The notes beneath the pieces were generated by a model. That model did no database searches, was not told the DNA's origin, and saw only the letters and a program-made list of their open reading frames with translations. Both the position numbers and the translations under genes were made by a program. A stretch of DNA of 64,000 nucleotides from Candidatus Zixiibacteriota bacterium. GTDB lineage: Bacteria > Zixibacteria > MSB-5A5 > GN15 > FEB-12. How positions within the stretch are numbered: the stretch's first letter is position 1; every line of letters begins with the position of its first letter. The stretch lies in NCBI GenBank assembly GCA_020351995.1, contig CP070674.1, forward strand, positions 381,261 to 445,260, read 5' to 3'. Positions 52,804 to 60,443 of this stretch are shown piece by piece.

Positions 52804-53381
52804 CGCATCACTCCTTGTGTATTTGATGGAAATGTTAGTATTACGGTTAATTGTTTCATTTACGTATGGTCGCCGGTTTTGTTTAGTCAAAAAACGGCCT
52901 AAGTCACTGGTATACAGATAAGGCCATTTTCGCTTGGAGATTGCGGGGATATCACAACTGCGATGTGGGCGTTCTAGCCCCCCTTTTTCGTCAAATAGAG
53001 CACGATAATGAGCCCAACAGAGAGTACCAGCGTACACATCACGCTTGCTTCCGGTCGGAATCCCCCTCCACCAGGCACCGGTCTGTTCACTCCGGCTGAG
53101 TACCGTGATATCTGGTACCGGAGTATTTGGCAGTTGTCGCTCTGCAATTGTTGCGAGGTGCCTATCTGCAATCTTTCGCGCACGGGGCGATTTTTCGGTG
53201 CTGATCTGGCTAAGAAGAGGCAGGAACATGCCCGAACACGCTCCTGCCCGTCAAAGGAGTGTGAAACCATGTGGTCGTGTTGGATTCCGTTTCAAGGAAG
53301 CTTCAACCACATATTTTTTCGGTTACAGTCTTCCCAATAACAGCGTGATTTTCATATCGATTGCCTCCGGACCCCGATGAC
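52804..53381. other. 578-bp intergenic region
   Basis: No convincing gene. It holds the leader of pepF copy 2 and the 3' flank of the TrmB-like gene. On the minus strand an open frame ends at 52974 with a hydrophobic segment and 'LTKKGG', but it lacks an SD and codon regularity. Another minus frame starts at ATG 53360 with GGAGG upstream but stops after 10 codons. I see no repeat or transposon trace. Confidence 0.4.
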
Positions 53382-54224
53382 TCAGTTAAAGTATGATAGA
53401 ATATCCCCATAGCCGGTCGCTTCGAGGTCCAGAAGCTTTCTATATCTTTTCAAGATCCTTTTGAGTTTTTTCGGATCGCAGTCGTTGTCGATGACGCTGG
53501 CTATCTCGGTTGCCAGGAATTCGTAGATCAACCCTTGATAGTAAACGCACCCCAGGTAGTGGCTGTTACTCCATAAAGCCTGGTGTACCTCGCAGCCATC
53601 TCTGGAGAGAAAGGCCAGCAGGTATTCCTTACCGTCTACAATACCATTAACCCACTGTCCGGGCCACTTTTCGAGGATCGCCTCTCGGTTTGGACCCATA
53701 ATGACTTCTACTCCCGGCAGCTGACAGGTTTCATAGGTCTTCACGGTTACGCAGACCCCTCTTTCTGCGGCTGACAGAATGTCATCGCGAAGTTGCTCAA
53801 GTGCCCACGGGAAAAGGTCGAGCATAGCTACTCGCTGGCACTTGCCGAGCATCTCCCGAAATTTCGAGATTACCAGCTCCCTTGTCTGCAGCTGGTAGAT
53901 TCGGTTATCCTGCGGAGAAGGTTTGAGCCTCTTCAGCTCGCGGCCAGCCTGATCTCGAAGGCTTTCAAAACGGCGCTGAAAGTTCGCCAACAATTCATCA
54001 ACCGCCACCGCGCGGCAAAGTCTGGTTCGGCTGTCTTCGATGATTACGGCACCTTTGCTACCCAGAGACTCCAGGGCCTTGTAGGTATTAGCCGCCTGCT
54101 TGCCGATTCCCTTGGCAATGCCATATCCGGTGGAGGGCGAGTTTTCCAGCAGATAGGTATAGATCTCCGCCTCGGAATTGGTAAGCCCGAGAGCAACCAG
54201 CGGCTCTAGATTTACATTCTGCAT
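53382..54224 (-). CDS. TrmB-family transcriptional regulator
   Basis: A 280-residue protein. The N-terminal winged helix-turn-helix is 'LVALGLTNSEAEIYTYLLEN' with 'GYGIAKGIGKQAANTYKALE', the TrmB pattern best known from archaea. A coiled-coil segment ('FQRRFESLRDQAGRELKRL') follows, then a C-terminal domain resembling the phospholipase-D-like half of bacterial TrmB proteins. ATG 54224 has AGGA upstream; an upstream GTG would add 12 residues. The effector is unknown. It is divergent from the membrane-protein gene at 54445 (220-bp gap). Confidence 0.85.
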   Translation of the reverse strand: MQNVNLEPLVALGLTNSEAEIYTYLLENSPSTGYGIAKGIGKQAANTYKALESLGSKGAVIIEDSRTRLCRAVAVDELLANFQRRFESLRDQAGRELKRLKPSPQDNRIYQLQTRELVISKFREMLGKCQRVAMLDLFPWALEQLRDDILSAAERGVCVTVKTYETCQLPGVEVIMGPNREAILEKWPGQWVNGIVDGKEYLLAFLSRDGCEVHQALWSNSHYLGCVYYQGLIYEFLATEIASVIDNDCDPKKLKRILKRYRKLLDLEATGYGDILSYFN

Positions 54225-54444
54225 TTGTTGTTCCTGGCAAATATTATTGTCTATTAACACTAATATACTCTGAAAGTAGCAAAAAGTTGCGGCCTCGACC
54301 AGTTAATTTCGGTTTTTGAAGGGCCATACACTCCGGATAGACCGTAATTGCCAATTGCTCAGCGGTTTACGGAAATGGGCTTAAAATCGGAGTTAATGCT
54401 CACGCGCGACTAACCGATAATAGACTTAATGGGAGGAATTTTCC

Positions 54445-55026
54445 ATGAACTTAAACCCGGTGGTAAAATTTGATATTGATTGTCCGGTTCCAGCGGAGCA
54501 GGTACGCCAAAGACTGCTCAGTGTTACCGAGGTAAGAAGTCCGCTTATTCCTGATTGGAGTTTTTCCCTCAAGGACGACTCGCGACGGTATGCCGGAAAG
54601 ATACTCGAGGACAGGTTCAGAATCAGAACTCGCCCCCGGATGTCTCTACAGACTTTCCTGTTTCATACTCATCGTCAGATTGTTATCCAGGGCCGGCTCG
54701 AACCTCGTGGGCCGCACAGCCGGTGCCAGGTCTTGATCCGGCCGATGATTGGCGTTCTTGCAGGATGGCTGGCTGTAATGGCCGGATTGATACTGATTCT
54801 GGCACGAGTAGTCAATGGCACCGCCGACCTCGTGGATTGGATATTCCTGGCCTTTTTCGCAGTCTGGGTTTACACCTCGGTTCACATATACATCTCAAGC
54901 CATATAGTGGAGAAGGCTTTTCTTGAAAAGCTGTTGGGATCGCCTGCTCAGCGCCCGCTGCCGGCGTCGTGGGATACGGCCGCTGGTGAAATACCTTCCA
55001 AACGGCGTTCGTGCGAAGCCCGGTGA
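54445..55026 (+). CDS. Membrane protein of unknown function (193 aa)
   Basis: Not recognised. An N-terminal cytoplasmic part (about 1-100, 'FDIDCPVPAEQVRQRLL') is followed by two hydrophobic helices (about 102-122, 'IGVLAGWLAVMAGLILILAR', and about 131-150) and a short tail. The helices resemble a hairpin anchor. A strong SD (GGGAGGAA) precedes the ATG. Adjacent to the TrmB-like regulator (divergent), which might control it. Confidence 0.65.
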   Translation: MNLNPVVKFDIDCPVPAEQVRQRLLSVTEVRSPLIPDWSFSLKDDSRRYAGKILEDRFRIRTRPRMSLQTFLFHTHRQIVIQGRLEPRGPHSRCQVLIRPMIGVLAGWLAVMAGLILILARVVNGTADLVDWIFLAFFAVWVYTSVHIYISSHIVEKAFLEKLLGSPAQRPLPASWDTAAGEIPSKRRSCEAR

Positions 55027-55094
55027 TTATCAACTCGCCGTCGGACCAGGCTAACCGGCGAAATATAGCCCGTGAAGGAGCGTCAAAATAGCAT

Positions 55095-55123
55095 TTGACC
55101 CCCATCGGGACACACCCTATATT
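55095..55123 (+). promoter_or_regulatory. Promoter of the NTF2-like lipoprotein copy 2
   Basis: TTGACC (55095-55100), 17-base spacer, TATATT (55118-55123), 85 bases before ATG 55208. Confidence 0.7.
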
Positions 55124-55207
55124 TGTTCAAAGCTAAAAAATCAATTAATGTTCTTCGTCACAGTTATATCCGATGCTTTTGCAGACGCTATCAGTTTGGA
55201 GGTACGG

Positions 55208-55720
55208 ATGTTCAAAGCAACAGTTACACTAACGGTTATGGTGTGTCTTTTGGTCGTTGGCTGCCAGAACCAAAAACCAGTTGTCGGCGACTCCGCGGAG
55301 CAGGCCGCGAAAGCGGTCCTTTACCGCTATCTTGAGATCTTCAATGACGGCAACATGGACCTGATCGGGTCCACCATTGACACGGCCTATGTTTGTCACC
55401 ATCCATCCTATCCTGACGACATTGAAGGGCAAGCCGCCTTCCAGGAGTGGGTGGAAATGAACCGGGGTGCGTTCTCAGATTTCCGCCTGACGCTGGAAGA
55501 CATTCTCGCCAAGGACAACGATGTATACTGCCGCTGGACCATGACCGGTACGCACGATGGCCCACTGCGCGACCTTCCGCCGACAGGAAAGAAAGTAAGT
55601 GTTGCGGGATTGGCGCTCACCCGCATGGTTGACGGTAAAGTTGCCGAAGAATGGGTTATGTTCGACATAGCCAATCTATATCGTCAGCTCGGATATAGAT
55701 TCGTACCGCCGGAACCATAG
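55208..55720 (+). CDS. NTF2/SnoaL-like lipoprotein, copy 2
   Basis: A 170-residue product; signal peptide with lipobox 'LLVVGCQNQ'. The fold blocks are 'YLEIFNDGNMDLIGSTID', 'GQAAFQEWVEMNRGAFSDFR', 'CRWTMTGTHDGPLRDLPPTG' and 'DGKVAEEWVMFD', closely parallel to copies 1 and 3. The start is ATG 55208 with GGAGG 5 bases upstream; a reading from 55148 lacks an SD and would bury the lipobox. It is followed by copy 3 after 58 bases, so a shared transcript ends at the terminator at 56321. Confidence 0.88.
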   Translation: MFKATVTLTVMVCLLVVGCQNQKPVVGDSAEQAAKAVLYRYLEIFNDGNMDLIGSTIDTAYVCHHPSYPDDIEGQAAFQEWVEMNRGAFSDFRLTLEDILAKDNDVYCRWTMTGTHDGPLRDLPPTGKKVSVAGLALTRMVDGKVAEEWVMFDIANLYRQLGYRFVPPEP

Positions 55721-55778
55721 TTGGGCCGGCCGCCGGGAATTACGGGAATTAAATGTACCAAAATCAGGGGGATAGAAG

Positions 55779-56294
55779 ATGTTTAGAACAGTCTGCGCAC
55801 TGATCGTGATGACCTGTCTCTGGGTCTCAGGTTGCCAGCAGCAACAGCAGGTCGTTCAGACCGACGCCATTGAATCAGAGGCCAAAGAAATTCTTAATCG
55901 ATATCTCGAGATCTTCAACGTCGGCAACATGAATCTGGTTGAGAACACCATCGATTCGGCTCACTTCGTGATGGAGCCTAACTTTCCAGAGAAGATCGTA
56001 GGCCGGGATGGCTTCACCCAATGGGTAGAGGGTTATCGGAATACCTTCTCCGATTTCAACCTGGCTATCATCGAAATGCTGGTCAAAGACAGCGTCATAG
56101 TGGTTCATTGGACCGTGACGGGAACTCAGGACGGTCCCATGGGTGACCTGCCGCCGACAGGGAAGAAGATAAAAGTCAGCGGTCTGACACTGTTTCGAAC
56201 CGCTAATGGAAGAATCACCGAGGAGTGGGTCTATTACGATCGTCTCGAGTCCCGAACACAGCTCGGCTTCACGTTGGTTCCTCCAGAGATGTGA
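55779..56294 (+). CDS. NTF2/SnoaL-like lipoprotein, copy 3
   Basis: A 171-residue paralogue of copy 2. Lipobox 'LWVSGCQQQQ'; fold blocks 'YLEIFNVGNMNLVENTID', 'GRDGFTQWVEGYRNTFSDFN', 'VHWTVTGTQDGPMGDLPPTG' and 'NGRITEEWVYYD'. GGGGGATAGAAG precedes the ATG. The shared 'PPTGKK' loop and EEW motif between copies 2 and 3 point to tandem duplication. As with its paralogues, only an extracytoplasmic small-molecule role can be proposed. Confidence 0.88.
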   Translation: MFRTVCALIVMTCLWVSGCQQQQQVVQTDAIESEAKEILNRYLEIFNVGNMNLVENTIDSAHFVMEPNFPEKIVGRDGFTQWVEGYRNTFSDFNLAIIEMLVKDSVIVVHWTVTGTQDGPMGDLPPTGKKIKVSGLTLFRTANGRITEEWVYYDRLESRTQLGFTLVPPEM

Positions 56295-56320
56295 CAGAAT
56301 CCGACATCGGAAAAATAGTG

Positions 56321-56352
56321 ATGGATGGGAGCTTCGGCTCTCATCCATTTTT
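56321..56352 (+). terminator. Intrinsic terminator of the NTF2-like pair
   Basis: ATGGATGGGAGC / GCTCTCATCCAT, a 12-bp stem with one G-U pair and a TTCG tetraloop (56321-56348), followed by a T-run to 56352. It ends directly before the -35 box of the next gene. Confidence 0.95.
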
Positions 56353-56353
56353 G

Positions 56354-56382
56354 TTGACTGTCTATTCTATTACACCTAGGAT
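56354..56382 (+). promoter_or_regulatory. Promoter of the lipoprotein gene at 56412
   Basis: TTGACT (56354-56359), 17-base spacer, TAGGAT (56377-56382). The -35 box begins two bases after the T-run of the preceding terminator. Confidence 0.65.
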
Positions 56383-56411
56383 AAACGGATAGCTTTATCG
56401 GGAGAAGCCCT

Positions 56412-56990
56412 ATGTATCATACTACGAGACAGGTCGTACTATTTCTTGTTATAATTGTGCTGTTGGTATCATGTGTCGAAACTGAAACCAAGCGAACCAC
56501 CAGGAAAGTCGATGTCAGCAAAGCCCAGATATATGAAGTGAACCTTCAGCAACCGCGCGTACGAGTTACACTGGCCGTTCCGGAACATATCGAGGTGGAC
56601 ATAGCCAACATGTTTCGTATCGAGATTGACGACGGTGTGAACCGGTATGGCTTCGGTGGGGGTGCTTTCGTCACGGATTCGACTCAACCGCCCGGGCAGT
56701 TCTATACACCGTGGATAAATACTCCCGACAGCGGCCAATTGATTATGTCGTTTCAGCTTGCCTATGAAAATGGCGTTGTTCTGATCAGCGACCGAATGAA
56801 AGCCAGACTCCGCCCGGAATACTATTGGGAGATTGAAGTCGGCATCACCGATCATAATCCGTGTGCCGATTGGACTCTGGTCGACTTGTGCCGTTCCTAC
56901 ACTCTTCCCCGGGAGATTGAAGCCAGCGGTGACGGTCAGTTGTTTATTGGGTGGCACGAAAATCTGATTGCCGGTTCGGACAATCCGTGA
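56412..56990 (+). CDS. Putative lipoprotein, unknown function
   Basis: A 192-residue product with a signal peptide ending in the lipobox 'VLLVSCVET'. The mature part looks like a beta-rich domain ('RVRVTLAVPEHIEVD', 'GQLIMSFQLAYENGVVLI') with two Cys near the end ('NPCADWTLVDLCRSYTLP'). GGGAGAAG precedes the ATG. It has its own promoter. No family was recognised. Confidence 0.65.
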   Translation: MYHTTRQVVLFLVIIVLLVSCVETETKRTTRKVDVSKAQIYEVNLQQPRVRVTLAVPEHIEVDIANMFRIEIDDGVNRYGFGGGAFVTDSTQPPGQFYTPWINTPDSGQLIMSFQLAYENGVVLISDRMKARLRPEYYWEIEVGITDHNPCADWTLVDLCRSYTLPREIEASGDGQLFIGWHENLIAGSDNP

Positions 56991-57419
56991 TTGCTCGATA
57001 TCTACTCCCGGTATTAGATCCTTTTTTGGTTGCGCGTGTCCGCAACTACTACGAACATCGCACTACGATGCATTTCGTTTTTCCGTTGTGATTGCGTGCA
57101 ACAAAATTCCAGGCAGCTAAATTTTGCGCCGGGCCTTTTGACAATTGTTAAAGTGCCGGGCCGAACGTCATTTGGAGTGTTCAGCAGTTTGCTCCCCTCA
57201 CGGGCTATCCCCTTAGCAAACTGTTGATGTTCTGCATTTGGGCATGTTCGCATGCCTGCGGGGGCCGCCCCTCATTGAAGCGGTCCCCGTATTCCTTTAA
57301 AAATAGGTGGCGAGCGGAAAATTGGCTTTGACGGACAAGGATGGCAACAGTATATTCAGCTAATGCCACCAAGCCAGATAATTACTTCACCATATCATAA
57401 AACCAATAGGAGAGTAAAG
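56991..57419. other. 429-bp intergenic region with hairpin and promoter
   Basis: No gene is visible. A 9-bp stem (GGGGGCCGC at 57260-57268, GCGGTCCCC at 57280-57288) with an 11-base loop looks like the terminator of the preceding lipoprotein gene, although it lies 270 bases past its stop. TTGACG (57328-57333) and TATATT (57351-57356) with a 17-base spacer form a good promoter for the S9 peptidase gene at 57420. Confidence 0.55.
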
Positions 57420-59315
57420 ATGCGGACCTCTGCTATACTGTGTTTGCTTATCGCCACATGTCTGTTCGTATTTGGGTGCACCAAGAGCGGGTATAAGGAA
57501 GTCCCACAGTACACGATCGAACAGTTCATGGACAAGGTTACTATCTTCGGGGGCTCCCTGTCCCATGATGAGTCGAAAGTGCTGATAGGCACTGACAAAT
57601 CGGGCGTCTTCAATCTGTACACCATCCCGGTCGAAGGTGGGGAGATGACTCAACTGACATTTTCTGACAGTAATGCCATTTTCCCGGAGTCTTTCTTTAA
57701 GGAAGACAATCGAATTCTATTCACAAGCGATAAGGCCGGAAACGAGGTTTATCACATCTACCTGCTGGATGAGGACGGGACGGAAACTGATCTGACTCCG
57801 GGCGAGAATGTTCGATCCGTGTTCTATGGCTGGACATACGACTACCAGAGTTTCCTTTACGGTTCCAATAAACGTGACCCGCGGTTCATGGATATATACG
57901 AAATGGACATCTCCGATTTCAGCAGTGAGATGATATTCCAGAATGACGAGGGTTATTACCTGGGCGATATTTCCAAAGATAAGCGTTATATGGCTCTCCT
58001 GAAGGTGATAACCGAACATAACACCGACGTTTATATCTATGACCGCCAATCAGAGGAGATGAAGCATATCACTCCTCATGAGGGTGACGTAGCCTCGAGC
58101 CCGGTCACTTTTAGTATTGATGATAAGAGCCTTTACTATTTGACGGATGAGGCCAGAGAGTTCGATTATCTGGTGCGCTACGATATCGCGACCGGCGAAA
58201 AGGAAAAGGCCTTTGAGACCAACTGGGATGTCATGTATGCCTATTTCTCGCGCAACGGAAAGTATCGCGTGATGGGGATAAATGCGGACGCCAAGACAGA
58301 GATTCAGGTATTGAATACTGAAACCGGAAAGCTGCTGGAACTGCCGAAGCTTCCGGACGCCGATATTACCTCGGTCGGGATTTCCGACAGTGAAAAACTG
58401 ATGGTGTTTTATGTGAACGGCTCCCGCTCACCAAACAACCTGTATATCTACAACCTGCAAACGAATGAATACATGCGGCTGACCGATTCCATGACTCCGG
58501 AAATCGACCCGGAAAACCTCGTCGATGCACAGAATGTCCGGTATCCCTCATTTGACAATCTGCAGATTCCGGCTCTCCTGTATAAACCGCACCATATCAA
58601 GCCAGGCGAGAAGGCCCCGGCCGTGGTATTCGTGCACGGTGGTCCCGGTGGCCAGGCTCGGTTCGGGTACAGCTCCACAATACAATATCTGGTCAACCAC
58701 GGCTATGTCGTGATCGATGTTAACAATCGCGGTAGTAACGGTTACGGCAAGACGTTTTTCAAGGCCGATGACCGCCGGCATGGAGCTGATGACCTTGACG
58801 ACTGCGTCTACGCGAAGCATTTTATGGCTACCCTCGGCTACGTGGACACCAATAAAGTCGCTATTTTGGGCGGCAGCTATGGGGGCTACATCACCTTAGC
58901 GGCGCTGACTTTTCGCCCCGATGTATTCGCAGCAGGCGTAGATCTGTATGGCATATCTAACTGGTTTCGGACGCTTACGAGTATTCCGCCGTGGTGGGAG
59001 GCTTTCCGCGAAGCCCTTTATGTGGAAATGGGCAATCCGGCGACCGACAGTGCCTATCTGTACAGCATTTCGCCGCTCTTTCACGCTGACAGCATTCAGC
59101 GCCCGTTGATCGTGCTGCAGGGAGCCAATGACCCGCGCGTGCTTCAGGCGGAGTCCGACGAAATCGTGGCAGCTGCCAAAAGAAATAATGTCCCGGTCGA
59201 ATACTTGGTTTTCGAGGACGAGGGTCACGGTTTTGCCAAGAAAGAAAACGTTATCGAAAGCCGGAAAGCTATTCTGGATTTTCTGGACAGGTACCTGAAA
59301 GGTGAGGGCCTGTAG
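57420..59315 (+). CDS. S9-family (prolyl oligopeptidase) lipoprotein peptidase
   Basis: A 631-residue serine peptidase. Lipobox 'FVFGCTKSG' anchors it in the envelope. Residues about 50-360 form a TolB/DPP4-type propeller ('LTFSDSNAIFPESFF', 'LYYLTDEAREFDYLVRYD'). The C-terminal alpha/beta-hydrolase domain begins at 'VVFVHGGPGGQARFGYS'. The nucleophile Ser is in 'LGGSYGGYITLAAL', the Asp in 'GANDPRVLQAESDE' and the His in 'DEGHGFAKKEN'. AGGAG precedes ATG 57420; the longer in-frame reading upstream has no SD. Cleavage after Pro or of dipeptides is typical of the family; exact specificity is not visible. Confidence 0.93.
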   Translation: MRTSAILCLLIATCLFVFGCTKSGYKEVPQYTIEQFMDKVTIFGGSLSHDESKVLIGTDKSGVFNLYTIPVEGGEMTQLTFSDSNAIFPESFFKEDNRILFTSDKAGNEVYHIYLLDEDGTETDLTPGENVRSVFYGWTYDYQSFLYGSNKRDPRFMDIYEMDISDFSSEMIFQNDEGYYLGDISKDKRYMALLKVITEHNTDVYIYDRQSEEMKHITPHEGDVASSPVTFSIDDKSLYYLTDEAREFDYLVRYDIATGEKEKAFETNWDVMYAYFSRNGKYRVMGINADAKTEIQVLNTETGKLLELPKLPDADITSVGISDSEKLMVFYVNGSRSPNNLYIYNLQTNEYMRLTDSMTPEIDPENLVDAQNVRYPSFDNLQIPALLYKPHHIKPGEKAPAVVFVHGGPGGQARFGYSSTIQYLVNHGYVVIDVNNRGSNGYGKTFFKADDRRHGADDLDDCVYAKHFMATLGYVDTNKVAILGGSYGGYITLAALTFRPDVFAAGVDLYGISNWFRTLTSIPPWWEAFREALYVEMGNPATDSAYLYSISPLFHADSIQRPLIVLQGANDPRVLQAESDEIVAAAKRNNVPVEYLVFEDEGHGFAKKENVIESRKAILDFLDRYLKGEGL

Positions 59316-59349
59316 GCAGGTAGAAAATCCGCCATATATGAGTCCCCAG

Positions 59350-59377
59350 GGGCTGGCGCTGTGCCAGCCCTCTTTGC
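59350..59377 (+). terminator. Intrinsic terminator of the S9 peptidase gene
   Basis: GGGCTGGC / GCCAGCCC, a perfect 8-bp stem with a 5-base loop (59350-59370), followed by TCTTTGC. It isolates the peptide genes downstream from the peptidase unit. Confidence 0.88.
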
Positions 59378-59424
59378 TTTCCCGAATGTCTTGCCCGGCA
59401 TTACGAAATTTTGAAAAATAGAGG

Positions 59425-59452
59425 TTGACATCTTTGATGGTCTTCCTATATT
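59425..59452 (+). promoter_or_regulatory. Promoter of the first cysteine-rich peptide gene of the cluster
   Basis: TTGACA (59425-59430), 16-base spacer, TATATT (59447-59452), 112 bases before ATG 59565. One of the best sigma-70-type matches in the window, suggesting high expression. Confidence 0.8.
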
Positions 59453-59564
59453 CGGGCTTTTCTGATCAAGCAACCACGATAAATCGCATCAATAGTGGCC
59501 CGCCGACAGCCGTTGGCGGAATCGAATAGTAACATGTAATCTGACCTGGAGGAGGTGAAATCGA

Positions 59565-59780
59565 ATGAAGAAGGTGCTTAGCTGTGCTCTGTTGGGTGTC
59601 CTGGTGGCGTCATTCGCGCTGGGTGCTTTTGTGTCAGACGTACAGTCCAAACCATTACCGGGAGTATGTTACGTCATGTGCAATCGCACGACATACCAGC
59701 TTTTCGAGTGCTGTCCCTATGTCAAGCACGGAGACATTGACTACAATTGCCGGATGATTGGCTGGTGTTACCCGGGATAA
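59565..59780 (+). CDS. Secreted cysteine-rich peptide P1 (6 Cys in mature part)
   Basis: A 71-residue precursor: signal peptide 'MKKVLSCALLGVLVASFALG' with likely cleavage after 'DVQS' (about 28). The mature part of about 43 residues has the spacing C-x3-C-x9-CC-x11-C-x5-C. It is the first of six peptide genes in 4.2 kb, all with a Lys-rich start, a hydrophobic core and a short Cys-rich product. GGAGGAGG lies 9 bases before the ATG. Own promoter and hairpin end, so probably monocistronic. No similarity to a named bacteriocin or toxin family was recognised; knottin-like folding is inferred from the CC-containing pattern. Confidence 0.8.
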   Translation: MKKVLSCALLGVLVASFALGAFVSDVQSKPLPGVCYVMCNRTTYQLFECCPYVKHGDIDYNCRMIGWCYPG

Positions 59781-59817
59781 CCACAAACCCGGCTTTCTGT
59801 ATTATTGCGGGGGCTCA

Positions 59818-59857
59818 AAAGGGCGGGGGGCACGCCAGAGGGGGCTGCCCCGCCTTT
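59818..59857 (+). terminator. Probable terminator after peptide gene P1
   Basis: AAA-G-GGCGGGG (59818-59828) pairs with CCCCGCC-TTT (59848-59857) with one bulged G. The central part is very G-rich. The T-run is short (TTT), so efficiency is uncertain. Confidence 0.55.
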
Positions 59858-59907
59858 GAATATCAGGCAGGTCATAGCGTTAACTCAATAAGAGACGTAA
59901 ACGTACG

Positions 59908-59936
59908 TTGACAATTGAGTCCATATGTGTTAGATT
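59908..59936 (+). promoter_or_regulatory. Promoter of peptide gene P2
   Basis: TTGACA (59908-59913), 17-base spacer, TAGATT (59931-59936), 110 bases before ATG 60047. The leader length is nearly equal to that of P1. Confidence 0.8.
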
Positions 59937-60046
59937 CGCGTTGGTTCAAGAGACGGCGTGAAGACATCCAAATTCCTCACGTCCTTACTGTCGCCGCGGT
60001 CGCACGAACCACAACCAACAACCAAAAATCGAGGAGGTAGCACCGT

Positions 60047-60259
60047 ATGAAGAAGCTACTCAACATGGTTCTGGTCGCGATTCTCGTGGCCTCTTTTGTG
60101 TTCACGGTGATGGCGACCGATAGCCAGGCTAAGGTGGGTGGCGGCTGCCATTACGAATGCCAAGGCATATACTGGATGGAATGCTGCCCGCCCGGGGGGC
60201 AAACTAGCCCCGACAAGGGCGGCATACCCTGCGTATGGACAGGTGCATACTGCGCCTAA
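60047..60259 (+). CDS. Secreted cysteine-rich peptide P2 (6 Cys)
   Basis: A 70-residue precursor: 'MKKLLNMVLVAILVASFVFT' signal, likely cleaved after 'DSQA' (about 28). The mature part has C-x3-C-x7-CC-x14-C-x6-C and the core 'CQGIYWMECC', which parallels P4 ('CIDGVWWECC') and P5 ('CPGGHYVECC'). GAGGAGG precedes the ATG. Flanked by a clear promoter and a strong terminator, it is an independent transcription unit. Gly- and Pro-rich loops and only a few charged residues suggest a compact, disulfide-held extracellular peptide. Confidence 0.82.
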   Translation: MKKLLNMVLVAILVASFVFTVMATDSQAKVGGGCHYECQGIYWMECCPPGGQTSPDKGGIPCVWTGAYCA

Positions 60260-60294
60260 GGCAAATCGAAACACAGATACAAATACGTTTTGCG

Positions 60295-60337
60295 GCGGCA
60301 GAAACAATACAAGACAGTTTCTGCCGCTCTTGTTTTT
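60295..60337 (+). terminator. Strong intrinsic terminator of peptide gene P2
   Basis: GCGGCAGAAAC / GTTTCTGCCGC, a perfect 11-bp stem with an 11-base loop (60295-60327), then TCTTGTTTTT. Confidence 0.95.
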
Positions 60338-60443
60338 GCACAACGAGATTGACAGACCGCTTCCTCTTTCACCGTAAATCAATACTGTTGCCGTCCCCCA
60401 CTTATAGTTATAATATATCCAGTCATTATCAGGGAGAATCACT

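Noticed and set aside
52804-53229. In-frame extension of PepF copy 2 by 142 residues
   Set aside because: No SD, would bury the signal peptide; ATG 52803 has a strong SD.
52974-53270. Minus-strand 98-residue frame ending in a hydrophobic segment and KK (sorting-signal-like)
   Set aside because: No SD, irregular composition, no family features; likely chance.
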